Assembly (NCBI GenBank): GCA_937872225.1
Contig: CALMRZ010000091.1
Location: forward strand, 1-58,848
Reading direction: 5' to 3'
Length of the DNA: 58,848 nucleotides
From: an uncultured Spirochaetota bacterium
GTDB taxonomy: Bacteria > Spirochaetota > UBA4802 > UBA5550
The notes beneath the pieces were generated by a model. That model was not told the DNA's origin. It worked only from the letters and a program-made list of their open reading frames with translations, and ran no database searches. Position numbers and translations under genes: made by a program. Shown piece after piece: positions 34,799 through 43,530 of the stretch (position 1 is the stretch's first letter; every line of letters starts with the position of its first letter).

Positions 34799-37700
34799 TT
34801 AATAGAATTGTATAAACTTCGATCCAAGAGACAATGACTTCTGGTTTTCATAGCTTAACCTGATCCAGTCCGCGGATCTGACGGTGTTTGATATCCTCAC
34901 CTCGTCTATCATGCCAAGCCATGACGGATCCCAGTTTTTGCCTATCTTGAATGATACGGTGTTATTGATCGTTGCCGTCAGGTTCGATGTTGCAACGCTG
35001 GCTCCATTAAGGTACAGCACCCTCGGGGTGTTGGTGCCCGCGGTATAGGTAAACACCACATGGAACCACTGCTGCTGCGGGATGGCGACACCGGTATCCC
35101 AGGAGTTATTGCTGATCCATCCCCTGAAATTGCCGCCAGCGGTCATGTCAAGACTGTAATCCGCCGTGTTCGCGGCGCCGGTCCTGCCCACGAAACCGCG
35201 CCATGCGTAGGCAGTTGAATTGTAATATCCCCACGCCTCAAGGGTCAGATTAGTGCCAACATTCAGAATACCGCCGGTACCGCAGTCTATCACGTCATCA
35301 ACGCCGTCAAAATCTATGCCCGTGCCTACGAGAGCATCAACCAGATCCGAGGCGGTCATGGTCCCGGCCGAGGTGCCGTTGTGGGCTCCCGGGGTGGAAT
35401 CTTTTATCGCCCCGGCGCCGCCGGCAGGGGACTGGCTCATGTGCCACACGCCGACGAAGTTGTTGCCGGTGCCGGCGGTGAAATCGAAGACCCTGTTCGC
35501 GTTCTGGCCGTCGGACACGGTATTCTGGACTGTTTCCCCGTAATACATGTATATATTATCGGTAGCGCTGTTGCCGTCCACCTGGTTCACGTATACCCAG
35601 ATTTCTGCCACCTTGTTGGTCTTGTCCCACCGCTCGACTTCGTAGGGCAGATACGGCCCCAGGTTCGGATAGGTGCCGCCGTCCACGAACCTGATGTCAG
35701 TGTATGCATCATTTACAATGCTGAATATATTGGGGACGCCGTCAGGCGACGCGGCCTCGTTGATGCGGACCAGGACAGGGAACTTCGCGACCGGGTTGGC
35801 CACGTTGGCGCCGCCGTTCAATGCCGTGGTGTTAAACCTGATCTCCGCGTGGTTATTAAAGGCGCAGGCGTCTCCCTGCGGGCCCGTGTTCGGTGCCGTA
35901 ATCGACTGGTTGAAGTTAAAATCGTAGACACAGTTGTCGACACTGTCAATTACGGTGTCGCCGTCCGCATCTGCGGCGTCAGGATCCAGGCTTACCTTCC
36001 TGGTTGAAGACACCGCAAGGGTGGCGGTATCAAAGAGCTGGTTCGCGGCGGCGCTTATTTTATCAAACGGTGCGGTAGTATCGGCCGCGGTGATGTTCGC
36101 GTTGAGATTGATCTGTATCCTTTCATCGCATCCGTTGCGGTCCCCCCATGTCTTTTCATTAGTGTTTATACCGGTGGCTCCGCCGGCAACATCGTTGGCA
36201 TAGATAAAGTCGGTGTCACGAATATTGCCGGTACACCCGCCGCCGTTCGTGTCAATTGGCTCGCTGAAATCGACATACGCCAGGCTCTGCCCGACCGCCC
36301 CGTGGAACCGGGTGATGATCGGCACGGCGCGGTCAAGTTCTCCCACGGTGGCCGTGTTGACCTGGGCTATGGTGTTGCCCGCGAGATCGGTGAGGCCCGG
36401 GGAGGCCGTGGTCGTCAGGTCGGGCTTGGCGTCGGTATCGAAGAAACCGCCCTCGTCGAATCCCAGGTAAATCACGTTATCATTGGCAGTATCGGCTTCG
36501 GGAGCTGCGGCGCCGTGCTTGAGCACGACATGGTTGTACCGGGCAACGAGCCAGCTCGTCTGCGGATTGCCGCTGCTGTTGGCCTGGTAGCCCGGGAAGG
36601 AGCTGTCCAGGACCGCCTCGGAGAAGGTGATCTTGTAATGGTCGATGAGGCCGTCGCTGTCGGCATCCATGGTCGCCGCGCTGGTAATGGTGGGCCGAGT
36701 GGTGTCATACGTCACGCTGTTATCCGTTGAAGTGGAAGCGTAATTGTTATTTCCGCCCGGGTCCTGCACCATTCCCGCGGCTATACTCGGAACGAGGGTC
36801 CCCTGGCCGGTTACCGCTGTCGCCGAAAGGGTCCAGGTTATATTATCCGCAGTTGACAGATTCCATGTTATACCGGTCGCGGTGCCGTTCTGGGTTATAT
36901 CAGCGGTTGTAAAGGTTGTCGGGTTGATCGGCTCGCTGAACGTTACAGTAAAATGAATGGGCAGCGTATTGGCCGGGTCGGCCTGTCCGGATGCCTGGTC
37001 GATCGTGACGCTGGGACGGCTCGTGTCCTCGTCAAGTATCGTTATCGTCTGCTGCTGCGTTCCGCTCTCTGTCCCGTTGGTCACCGAACTGATATCGACA
37101 ACAACTGTTTCGCTCCCCTCCACGAACGCATCGGCAACAGAGGTTATCGTCATGGTGTTCGACAGGCTCCCCGGGTTAATGACAATGTTTGCCGAAGATG
37201 CGGTATAATCCGTGACATTTGTTGCCGTCCCGGAGAACGCGAGGTTCACCGTCACCGTGTTTGATGACAGTTTGGACAGGGTGGCCGTTACCGTTGATTG
37301 ACCGCCGTTTTCGTACAGGCTCGTCGGACTGGCGGAGAGGATGACTGTCGGAGGCATCGTATCATAGGTAACGTTGTTGTCCGTCGATGTCGACGCGGCA
37401 CTGTTATTTCCTGCGGCATCCTGCACGGCGCTCGCCGACATCGAAGGAACCAATGTCCCGGGAGTGGTCACCGCGGTCGCCGAAAGCGTCCAGGTGATAT
37501 TGTCCGAACTCGACAGCGCCCAGGTGATGCCGCTCGCGGTGCCGTTTTGATGGATATCGCCGGTGCTGAAGGTCGACGGATTTATCGCCTCGCTGAACAC
37601 CACGGTAAAATTTATCGGCAGAGTATCAGCCGGGTCAATCTGGCCGGATGCCTGGTTCACGGTAACCGTCGGTACAACGGTATCATAGGTTATGCTCAAC

Positions 37701-37945
37701 TGTGTTGCCGCAGTGTTGCCGTTCCCCGCCGCATCCTGTGCCGCGCCAGCGGCAACATCAACTGTCACCGCTCCCTGGGCGGTCGGGGTTACCACCAGGG
37801 TATACGTGGTCGCACCGGTTTGCGTGAAAGTCCCCTTGGAACCGTTTCCAACCGTTACATCGGACGCGTCCCTGTTCAGCCATACAGAGGCGATGTTCGC
37901 ATCAGGTGCCTCTTTAATATCCGTATCCAGTCGGTCCCCAATCAT
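34799..37945 (-). CDS. Ig-like/LamG surface adhesin, N-terminus replaced by a HAD phosphatase fragment
   Basis: 1048 residues, open throughout, but chimeric. Residues 1-26 (MIGDRLDTDIKEAPDANIAS, WLNRDA) are the end of a HAD phosphatase; from SDVTVGNGSKGTF the sequence is a bacterial Ig-like surface protein entered mid-domain. Modules in order: partial Ig-like (28-88), Ig-like (about 90-195), Calx-beta-like (about 195-310, ATNVTDYTASSANIVINPGS), a near-duplicate Ig-like (about 310-415), a long region with calcium-type Asp repeats (DPDAADADGDTVIDSVDNC), DUF2341-like (about 690-790), and a LamG/concanavalin-type domain (about 830-1020). No signal peptide remains, so it should not be exported as written. 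It looks like the truncated product of a recombination. Confidence 0.75.
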   Translation of the reverse strand: MIGDRLDTDIKEAPDANIASVWLNRDASDVTVGNGSKGTFTQTGATTYTLVVTPTAQGAVTVDVAAGAAQDAAGNGNTAATQLSITYDTVVPTVTVNQASGQIDPADTLPINFTVVFSEAINPSTFSTGDIHQNGTASGITWALSSSDNITWTLSATAVTTPGTLVPSMSASAVQDAAGNNSAASTSTDNNVTYDTMPPTVILSASPTSLYENGGQSTVTATLSKLSSNTVTVNLAFSGTATNVTDYTASSANIVINPGSLSNTMTITSVADAFVEGSETVVVDISSVTNGTESGTQQQTITILDEDTSRPSVTIDQASGQADPANTLPIHFTVTFSEPINPTTFTTADITQNGTATGITWNLSTADNITWTLSATAVTGQGTLVPSIAAGMVQDPGGNNNYASTSTDNSVTYDTTRPTITSAATMDADSDGLIDHYKITFSEAVLDSSFPGYQANSSGNPQTSWLVARYNHVVLKHGAAAPEADTANDNVIYLGFDEGGFFDTDAKPDLTTTASPGLTDLAGNTIAQVNTATVGELDRAVPIITRFHGAVGQSLAYVDFSEPIDTNGGGCTGNIRDTDFIYANDVAGGATGINTNEKTWGDRNGCDERIQINLNANITAADTTAPFDKISAAANQLFDTATLAVSSTRKVSLDPDAADADGDTVIDSVDNCVYDFNFNQSITAPNTGPQGDACAFNNHAEIRFNTTALNGGANVANPVAKFPVLVRINEAASPDGVPNIFSIVNDAYTDIRFVDGGTYPNLGPYLPYEVERWDKTNKVAEIWVYVNQVDGNSATDNIYMYYGETVQNTVSDGQNANRVFDFTAGTGNNFVGVWHMSQSPAGGAGAIKDSTPGAHNGTSAGTMTASDLVDALVGTGIDFDGVDDVIDCGTGGILNVGTNLTLEAWGYYNSTAYAWRGFVGRTGAANTADYSLDMTAGGNFRGWISNNSWDTGVAIPQQQWFHVVFTYTAGTNTPRVLYLNGASVATSNLTATINNTVSFKIGKNWDPSWLGMIDEVRISNTVRSADWIRLSYENQKSLSLGSKFIQFY

Positions 37946-37998
37946 GATCGCCTGGTCAGCCGTGCTGCCCAGAATATTCAGACAATGAGAAAATATTC
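37863..37998 (-). repeat. Duplicated piece of a HAD phosphatase gene
   Basis: This stretch matches the 3' part of the HAD gene at 38193-38981. The piece 37932-37986 is identical over 55 bases to 38336-38390; on both sides the similarity fades (EAPDANIASVW versus GANDMGIASIW), so the copies are diverged paralogues with a conserved core. On the far side an in-frame TGA precedes it, so only the part from MIGDRL is translated, as the front of the adhesin. Confidence 0.85.
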
Positions 37999-38192
37999 AT
38001 TCCAAAGCTGGGCGGCAATTAACCATCAAGTCAAAAATACCCTGGATAAAACTCCTGATATTTTCAGGAATTTCATTTCGTTTACAATCACAGCACTAGG
38101 ACCTCATCGAGAAATACCGGCATATGGATTTCATATTCTTTCTTCATAATGTGCGGTACGGCACATACCACTAGAAGATCAAACCTCATCAA

Positions 38193-38981
38193 TCATCCTA
38201 TCAGCTGAATAGCTTTAAAAAGCCCATGTATTTCATAAACAGGGACAACAGCGGTATCGTTCTTCCTGCGCTCCCTGTTCAACCATATTGATGCGATACC
38301 CATATCATTGGCGCCTTTAATGTCCGTTTCCAGCCGGTCCCCAATCATGATCGCCTGGTCAGCCGTGCTGCCCAGAATATTCAGACAATACGAGAATATT
38401 TCCTTTCGCGGTTTCCGATAACCGATTTCACCGGATATAACAATGCCATGAAAATATTTTTCTATGCCGCTCTTCCTTATCTTTTCCCATTGCAGATCGG
38501 GCGTGCCGTTGGAGATCAGGAAAATTTTCACCCTCATGTCATGCAGCCGGTCAAGGAACGGCGCGGCATCATCGAACAATACATGTCGTTTCCTCCGCTC
38601 TTCTTTAAAAAGCGATGAAAGGCGCGCCGCCAGGTCCTCGTCATTGATGTTATATTTCGCCAGGGCATTGGCCCATGCCTGTTTCTGGTAATAGTCCTTG
38701 AACTTCCACAGCTCCCTCTGCTGCTCATTATCGTCAGAAAACTCGGCCCAGAGCGCCTCGTGGGAGGCTATGCCGATTGACTTTGCATAGGTATGGGTTG
38801 GGAGGGAATACCATAATTCCCGTGCCGCGGCGCGAATAGTTTTAACGAACTCCGCGGGGATAATGTCATGAAAACTTCCCAGGTATCGTGCGGCAGCCAG
38901 AAAAGACTGGTGGGCTGACTGCTCTTCAACAAGAAGCGTATCATCCAGGTCTATTAATACGTTTTTATAACTCACCGGCAT
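38193..38981 (-). CDS. HAD-superfamily phosphatase, YjjG-like
   Basis: 262 residues, intact. Motif I is LIDLDDTLL (two catalytic Asp, residues about 11 and 13), motif II is ISNG, motif III a Lys in GYRKPRKEIFSYCL, and motif IV is MIGDRLETDIKGANDMG. A helical cap separates motifs I and II, as in subfamily IA nucleotide or sugar-phosphate phosphatases. Substrate not predictable. It starts 6 bases after the stop of the preceding membrane protein and is probably co-transcribed. Confidence 0.88.
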   Translation of the reverse strand: MPVSYKNVLIDLDDTLLVEEQSAHQSFLAAARYLGSFHDIIPAEFVKTIRAAARELWYSLPTHTYAKSIGIASHEALWAEFSDDNEQQRELWKFKDYYQKQAWANALAKYNINDEDLAARLSSLFKEERRKRHVLFDDAAPFLDRLHDMRVKIFLISNGTPDLQWEKIRKSGIEKYFHGIVISGEIGYRKPRKEIFSYCLNILGSTADQAIMIGDRLETDIKGANDMGIASIWLNRERRKNDTAVVPVYEIHGLFKAIQLIG

Positions 38982-38987
38982 GCCCGG

Positions 38988-40484
38988 TTATTTTTTCTTC
39001 CTGGGCTTTACGGCCTGCCTCTTGGCATCCTTCTGCGCCGGCTTTTTCTCCTGTTTGGCCGTCTCCTTGAGAGCGGACGCCATCGACACGATCTCCGCCT
39101 GTTTCTGATTTATGGCCGTTGACCAGTTCTTTGATTCCTGGAAGAGGTTATACACGGGAATCGGGATCGAATCGAGGTATTTCTTGCCCACGGCGTTATG
39201 GAACCACCAGAAGCGCGCGGTGGCATAACGCTGTTCCTGCAGCTTGCGCACTTCCTCCGGTGTCGCGTCGTTGGGACGCCGCGCGTATTCGTAGAGTTTC
39301 TTCCAGCGCTCGTTAAAAAGCTTCTGCGTCAATCCGCGGTCAAAGAACGCCAGCGCCTTCCGTTTCATTCCCTGGCGAACGCCGGCTTCAGGATGTTGGA
39401 TCGCCGGGTCGAAATTCTGTTTCAAGGATAGGATATACTCGAACATGACGATCTGTGAAAGCGGGACGCCCTGCGGACTGAAGGTCCCGATCAGGTCGGC
39501 GATCTCCCTTGAGGCGGCAACGACCACGCCCCCCATGCGCCTGTCACCGGTGAACTGGTTCAACATCGACTTGAGGATATTCAGGGATTTTTCATATACC
39601 CGCATTGCCGCAAGGTAATTGGTCATCGATCTCGCCGATCGTATATACTGGATAGTGAGGTTCATCTGGTCTTTCATCAGGCGGAAGGCATCGCCGTATC
39701 TCTTCTCCTGCATGCGCACTATCATGGTGGCCGTAATCGAGTTATGCAGGGCCAGATAAACGCGGTACTTCTGCGCATCGGCCGGGTCGGGCTTAACCAT
39801 GTCGGCGAATACCGGCATCTTGATGATGTCGCGGTAAAGCCCCATCATTTTTTTTACGTCGTCGCGGGCCGCCAGTGTCTTCGCCACGGTGTATTCTCCC
39901 CGCGCTGGATCAAGAAACAACTCCATGGAACTCGCGTTGCTGAAAAGGTTGATGTCGCATATATCCTTGGTGAAGAATTCGTTGTACACCTGGCTGTCAT
40001 AGATGACCGAGCACCCGTTGGTATCCGCGGGCGGGACCGGCGGCAGGTTGATCTCGGTAAAGAGCGGCGGAGGGGCAGAATGCTTCACCAGGTTTATGCC
40101 GAGCCAGACGGCCAGCAACAGCATAGGAACAGCGCCCAGGATTGCAGCGATACGCAAAGACTTTTTGCCTTTTACTTTCGGGACGCCCGATTTCCCGAAT
40201 GAAGGTTTAGGCGCCTTCAGCGACGGGAGCTTGATGGCGGGAAGCTTGATCCGGGGAATCTTGATCTTCGGTGCCCTGACCTTAGGCGGCTTGATTTTAG
40301 GTTCCTTGATTTTGGGAGTCTTAACTTTCGGTTCCTTTACTTTGGGAGGCTTCGATTTCTTTTTCGGCACTTCGACCGAAACGTCCTCCGCCTCAGGCCT
40401 GGTTTCCCGGGATGGCTTTTTCCCCGGCCGAACGGCCTGGTTTTTATTGAGGCTCAACTTGCTTTTATTCGCTTCTATTTTCAT
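38988..40484 (-). CDS. Membrane protein with a Pro-Lys pentapeptide repeat tail
   Basis: 498 residues, intact. The N-terminal 115 residues are cytoplasmic and contain about ten repeats of P-K-[VI]-[KR]-x (PKVKE, PKVKT, PKIKE, PKIKP and so on). One membrane helix follows (AAILGAVPMLLLAVWLGINL), and the remaining 350 residues are helical and exported (CSVIYDSQVYNEFFTKD, RMQEKRYGDAFRLMKDQMNL). The C-terminus is again very lysine-rich. Extended P-K repeats often reach across or along a charged surface (DNA, wall polymer, lipopolysaccharide). No enzyme motif is visible and the family is not recognised. Confidence 0.7.
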   Translation of the reverse strand: MKIEANKSKLSLNKNQAVRPGKKPSRETRPEAEDVSVEVPKKKSKPPKVKEPKVKTPKIKEPKIKPPKVRAPKIKIPRIKLPAIKLPSLKAPKPSFGKSGVPKVKGKKSLRIAAILGAVPMLLLAVWLGINLVKHSAPPPLFTEINLPPVPPADTNGCSVIYDSQVYNEFFTKDICDINLFSNASSMELFLDPARGEYTVAKTLAARDDVKKMMGLYRDIIKMPVFADMVKPDPADAQKYRVYLALHNSITATMIVRMQEKRYGDAFRLMKDQMNLTIQYIRSARSMTNYLAAMRVYEKSLNILKSMLNQFTGDRRMGGVVVAASREIADLIGTFSPQGVPLSQIVMFEYILSLKQNFDPAIQHPEAGVRQGMKRKALAFFDRGLTQKLFNERWKKLYEYARRPNDATPEEVRKLQEQRYATARFWWFHNAVGKKYLDSIPIPVYNLFQESKNWSTAINQKQAEIVSMASALKETAKQEKKPAQKDAKRQAVKPRKKK

Positions 40485-40545
40485 AGCGGGTTCTTACACT
40501 CTTATTATAATTGCTTCCGCATGGGCTTTGCACCGGGTATTTTCC

Positions 40546-41241
40546 TCACCTGCATGCATCATCAACCACAAAACGACCTTTCTCCATGTCCCATTTTATA
40601 TCAATTACTTTACATTTTATACCTTCAATAAAATTCCTGATATGCATCTTATCCTCCGGGGACATATCGGCGCCGGCGCCGCCGTCCCTGCCCGTAACCC
40701 AGTCGAAGCATGCCATGTCCATCGTGGCCTGTATGTCAGCGCCCTTGCGGGGGAGCCTATAGGATATCCGTACCGTATGGGCAAAGTCTCCGATCTTCTT
40801 TTTATCGAAGAAATCAAATCCTTCCTTAAAAAACGGATCCATGGGCAGTTTCGGCAGAAGGGACGCCGTCTCGACGGCAACTCCCTCACTGATCTCAAAC
40901 ACCTGAACCGAGTCCTCAACAGAACAGAGGGAACCCTTCAGCATTTTCATGGACATGACCAGTATCGGCGTCCCGTCATTTTTGAAAAAGAGGGCGGCTT
41001 CGAGCCAGCCGTCCTTTCCCTTTTCAATCCGGATAAAGCCGTTTTCAATATCAACCACGGACACCGAAACAGTGACGCCGTCCGTGGTTCCGAGGAACCA
41101 TCTGCCGTCTTTCATCACAATCGCGTTTTCAGGAGCCACGGTCATGTTGAAACAATCAACAACAGTTATCCGCTGTGGCGCTCCGGATGAAACGGCGAGG
41201 AGGCAGACGGTGAAGATCAATAAGGCCGGAATATGACGCAT
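40546..41241 (-). CDS. Exported hypothetical protein
   Basis: Start chosen at the ATG complementary to 41239-41241, because GGAGAG precedes it by 6 bases; a TTG 4 codons earlier is less likely. About 231 residues. Signal peptide HIPALLIFTVCLLAVSSGAP. The mature part is mostly beta strand (VVDCFNMTVAPENAIVMKDG, LEAALFFKNDGTPILVMSM). No family recognised. It lies 33 bases downstream of the exported nitroreductase-like gene and may be co-transcribed with it. Confidence 0.65.
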   Translation of the reverse strand: MRHIPALLIFTVCLLAVSSGAPQRITVVDCFNMTVAPENAIVMKDGRWFLGTTDGVTVSVSVVDIENGFIRIEKGKDGWLEAALFFKNDGTPILVMSMKMLKGSLCSVEDSVQVFEISEGVAVETASLLPKLPMDPFFKEGFDFFDKKKIGDFAHTVRISYRLPRKGADIQATMDMACFDWVTGRDGGAGADMSPEDKMHIRNFIEGIKCKVIDIKWDMEKGRFVVDDACR

Positions 41242-41274
41242 GATACTCTCCAATGACGGGCCCCTGCAATACTG

Positions 41275-41928
41275 TTACCTGCCGGGATATCCCACGGTCT
41301 GGGAAAGAATAATCATCTGGTCGGACTTGAGGTTCATCGCCTTACCCAGGTCGTCCCTGTCTATCCAGCCGCGGATAACCGTTGACAGGCCCTCTGAAGC
41401 GCAGAAGAGATACACGTTTTGTCCGATGAAGCCGGTATCGGCCGCGGCGTAAAGGAGCTTTTCTTCACGGTTGAACCCCGCGGCCTTTGAAATGTCTGCC
41501 ACGTACACCAGGTTGAGGGCGGCCTTGTTGACGAATCCCTGCTTTCCCGTGAGGGACCGCAGGTCCTTGTCAACGACCAGCTCCAGCGAGTGTTTTTTAG
41601 CAATATAAAGATACAGGCCTTCCTCCAGGGCGACATAGACGGCGACTTCCTGGTTGTTCATCGCCGTGGGCGCCGTGCGCTTCCCGGAATCCGGACGGTT
41701 GACCCCCGTCGCCGCCCAGAGCAGGTTGGACAGGACCTGGTCCGGCAGTTTCTGCTGGGAAAAGGACCTCGATGACTGCCGCTTGTTCAACGCCGCCATC
41801 AGGGGCATGCCACCGGTTGTAACCGGTTTGAGGAGCTTGATTTCCTTCCGGGCAGCGGACGACGTCATGGGGGATGATACAGAAAAAACCAGATACCATA
41901 CTGTTAATAATACCATTGCCTTTTTCAT
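41275..41928 (-). CDS. Exported SagB-type nitroreductase-like protein
   Basis: Start chosen at the ATG complementary to 41926-41928 (MKKAMVLLTVWYLVFSVSSP), which begins a clear signal peptide. About 217 residues. The nitroreductase fold of the SagB/thiazole-dehydrogenase branch is seen in LNKRQSSRSFSQQKLPDQVL, ATGVNRPDSGKRTAPTAMNN, VALEEGLYLYI and AADTGFIGQNVYLFCASEGL. The family uses FMN; SagB members oxidise azolines in peptide natural products, but free-standing exported forms are common and of unknown substrate. FMN-binding by an exported protein would need loading before or after transport. Confidence 0.8.
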   Translation of the reverse strand: MKKAMVLLTVWYLVFSVSSPMTSSAARKEIKLLKPVTTGGMPLMAALNKRQSSRSFSQQKLPDQVLSNLLWAATGVNRPDSGKRTAPTAMNNQEVAVYVALEEGLYLYIAKKHSLELVVDKDLRSLTGKQGFVNKAALNLVYVADISKAAGFNREEKLLYAAADTGFIGQNVYLFCASEGLSTVIRGWIDRDDLGKAMNLKSDQMIILSQTVGYPGR

Positions 41929-42000
41929 AGTTTTTACCTCGTATAAGGATATACTAGTATCTTCCATTCACCACGACAACTTTTTTATGTAAAAAATATG

Positions 42001-42258
42001 TCAGTCGCCACGGTACAACCCGTATTCCCGGGCGTTCACATTGTTCCGCTTCTCCCACGCTTGGGTTGACTTCGGCGTCGGACCGTAATCATGGCCCGGC
42101 CATCCCACGGTATCATCGGTCAGTTCCATGAGTGACCATATGGACCGTTCCAGGGCCGCGCGGTCGCCGCCCGGGAGGTCAGTCCTGCCGCTCGTTTCAC
42201 TGCCCACGAAATAACGGAATTCGTCAAAACCGTCTATTTTTATCTGCCGGATGATCAT
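42001..42258 (-). pseudogene. Metallo-beta-lactamase-fold remnant, in-frame internal deletion
   Basis: From ATG (complement of 42256-42258) the frame reads MIIRQIKIDGFDEFRYFVGS and then ETSGRTDLPGGDRAALERSI and TVGWPGHDYGPTPKSTQAWE. The first 20 residues are an MBL N-terminus and the rest is the MBL C-terminus after the metal-binding region. The whole HxHxDH part (roughly 110-130 residues) is missing, apparently joined at a shared Phe-Val-Gly. Only the last metal-ligand region (PGHDYGP) survives. 85 residues; non-functional. Confidence 0.7.
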
Positions 42259-42329
42259 TCTTTTTCCGCCCTTGAAAGGATTTATTCGCATTGGAACGTG
42301 GATATACCTCCTCCGCAAGAATAATTTCA

Positions 42330-42611
42330 TTTTACTCTGACCTGGGGCCTTGGCAGTTATCGGTATGGAGGGGGATCCTGCCGCAGGGGTACCGATTGTT
42401 ATCGGTTCTGATTGCAATAAGACCTTTTATCGTTACTCTGACCCCGGCATTTCGAGCTGTCCAAGACATTTTTCACCGATTGTTATCGAACCTGATTGAT
42501 GCTTCCCTTGAGTTTTACTCTGACCCCGGAAAAAGTCCAGAGTTAAAAAACGGCCAACTTGCATACAAAATGCCATATTTGCATATTTTTCATCATGCCG
42601 ATAACTATCTG
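42330..42611. repeat. Degenerate tandem block of TTACTCTGACC and CCGATTGTTATCGG
   Basis: TTTTACTCTGACC (42330-42342), half palindrome AGTTATCGGT (42355-42364), ACCGATTGTTATCGGT (42391-42406), GTTACTCTGACCCCGG (42432-42447), ACCGATTGTTATCGAA (42475-42490), TTTTACTCTGACCCCGG (42513-42529) and CCGATAACTATCTG (42598-42611). The two motifs alternate with an 80-100 base period. The block fills the gap before motA; 42530-42747 shows AT-rich sequence and no gene. Confidence 0.85.
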
Positions 42612-42747
42612 CATTTTTTATTCTTTTAATTGTTAATAAATACCGAAAATAATTACAAGTGACGACTTTATTAATGATTCCCACGGCCTTTAGTGCCGGG
42701 TACCAAGTCAAGAAAGTTAGTGAAACAATTTTTTCAGGGGTTGATAT

Positions 42748-43527
42748 ATGGAAATAGGGATGTTGATAGGAATGATCGTGGGTATAGTAGTGCTGGCCCT
42801 CGGCATTATAACTGCAAAAAGTAGCCTGCTTTTATTCGTGGATATCCCTTCACTATGGATTACCGTCGGGGGCAGTCTGTGCGCCATGCTGGTCGGATAT
42901 TCCATAAAGCAGATTCTGCTGATACCGACCTTATTCAGGGTGGCGCTATTTCCACCTAAATATAACTTCAGTGAATTAATAGTAACCATTGTTTCCTTTT
43001 CCGAGAAGGCCCGCCGCGAGGGCTTGCTCGCCCTGGAAGACGACCTGGATGAGCTCGATGACACCTACATGAAGAAGGGCCTGCAGCTCGTGGTCGACGG
43101 CACCGACCCGGAGCTGGTCAAGAACATCATGGAAACAGAAATTGACCAGATGGTGGGCCGCCACGACGACAACAAGCGTATGTTCGATGACTGGGCCAGT
43201 TTCGCCCCGGCCTTCGGTATGATCGGGACCCTCATGGGTCTGGTCATGATGCTGGTCAACTTGAGCGACCGGGCCTCCATTGGCCCATACCTTGCCGTCG
43301 CCATTATCACCACCTTTTATGGTGCAGTCATGTGTTATTTATACTTTCAACCATTGGCCTCACGCCTTGACGTAATGACCAACAACGAGGTGCTTATGCG
43401 CTCCATCATACTCATGGGCGTTCTATCCATACAGTCCGGGGACAACCCCCGCATCGTCAAGGACAAGCTGATATCCTTCCTGGCGCCTAACCTGAGGGAG
43501 GAAATAGCCGAAGAGGTGAGCGACTGA
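42748..43527 (+). CDS. motA: Flagellar stator protein MotA
   Basis: 259 residues, intact. Four membrane segments are visible (IGMLIGMIVGIVVLALGI, PSLWITVGGSLCAMLVGY, FGMIGTLMGLVMMLVNL, YLAVAIITTFYGAVMCYLYF). The cytoplasmic loop has the charged, helical KARREGLLALEDDLDELDD region that touches FliG, and the pore prolines lie in SFAPAFGMIG and near GPYLAV. Forms the proton or sodium channel with MotB, 3 bases downstream. Not within a flagellar structural operon here. Confidence 0.92.
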   Translation: MEIGMLIGMIVGIVVLALGIITAKSSLLLFVDIPSLWITVGGSLCAMLVGYSIKQILLIPTLFRVALFPPKYNFSELIVTIVSFSEKARREGLLALEDDLDELDDTYMKKGLQLVVDGTDPELVKNIMETEIDQMVGRHDDNKRMFDDWASFAPAFGMIGTLMGLVMMLVNLSDRASIGPYLAVAIITTFYGAVMCYLYFQPLASRLDVMTNNEVLMRSIILMGVLSIQSGDNPRIVKDKLISFLAPNLREEIAEEVSD

Positions 43528-43530
43528 TCC

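Noticed and set aside
35381-38149. Plus-strand frames opposite the adhesin
   Set aside because: No domain or ribosome site; the minus strand encodes clear Ig-like and LamG modules.
37298-38149. Arg-rich plus-strand protein
   Set aside because: Overlaps the HAD/adhesin junction as a shadow of the minus-strand frame.
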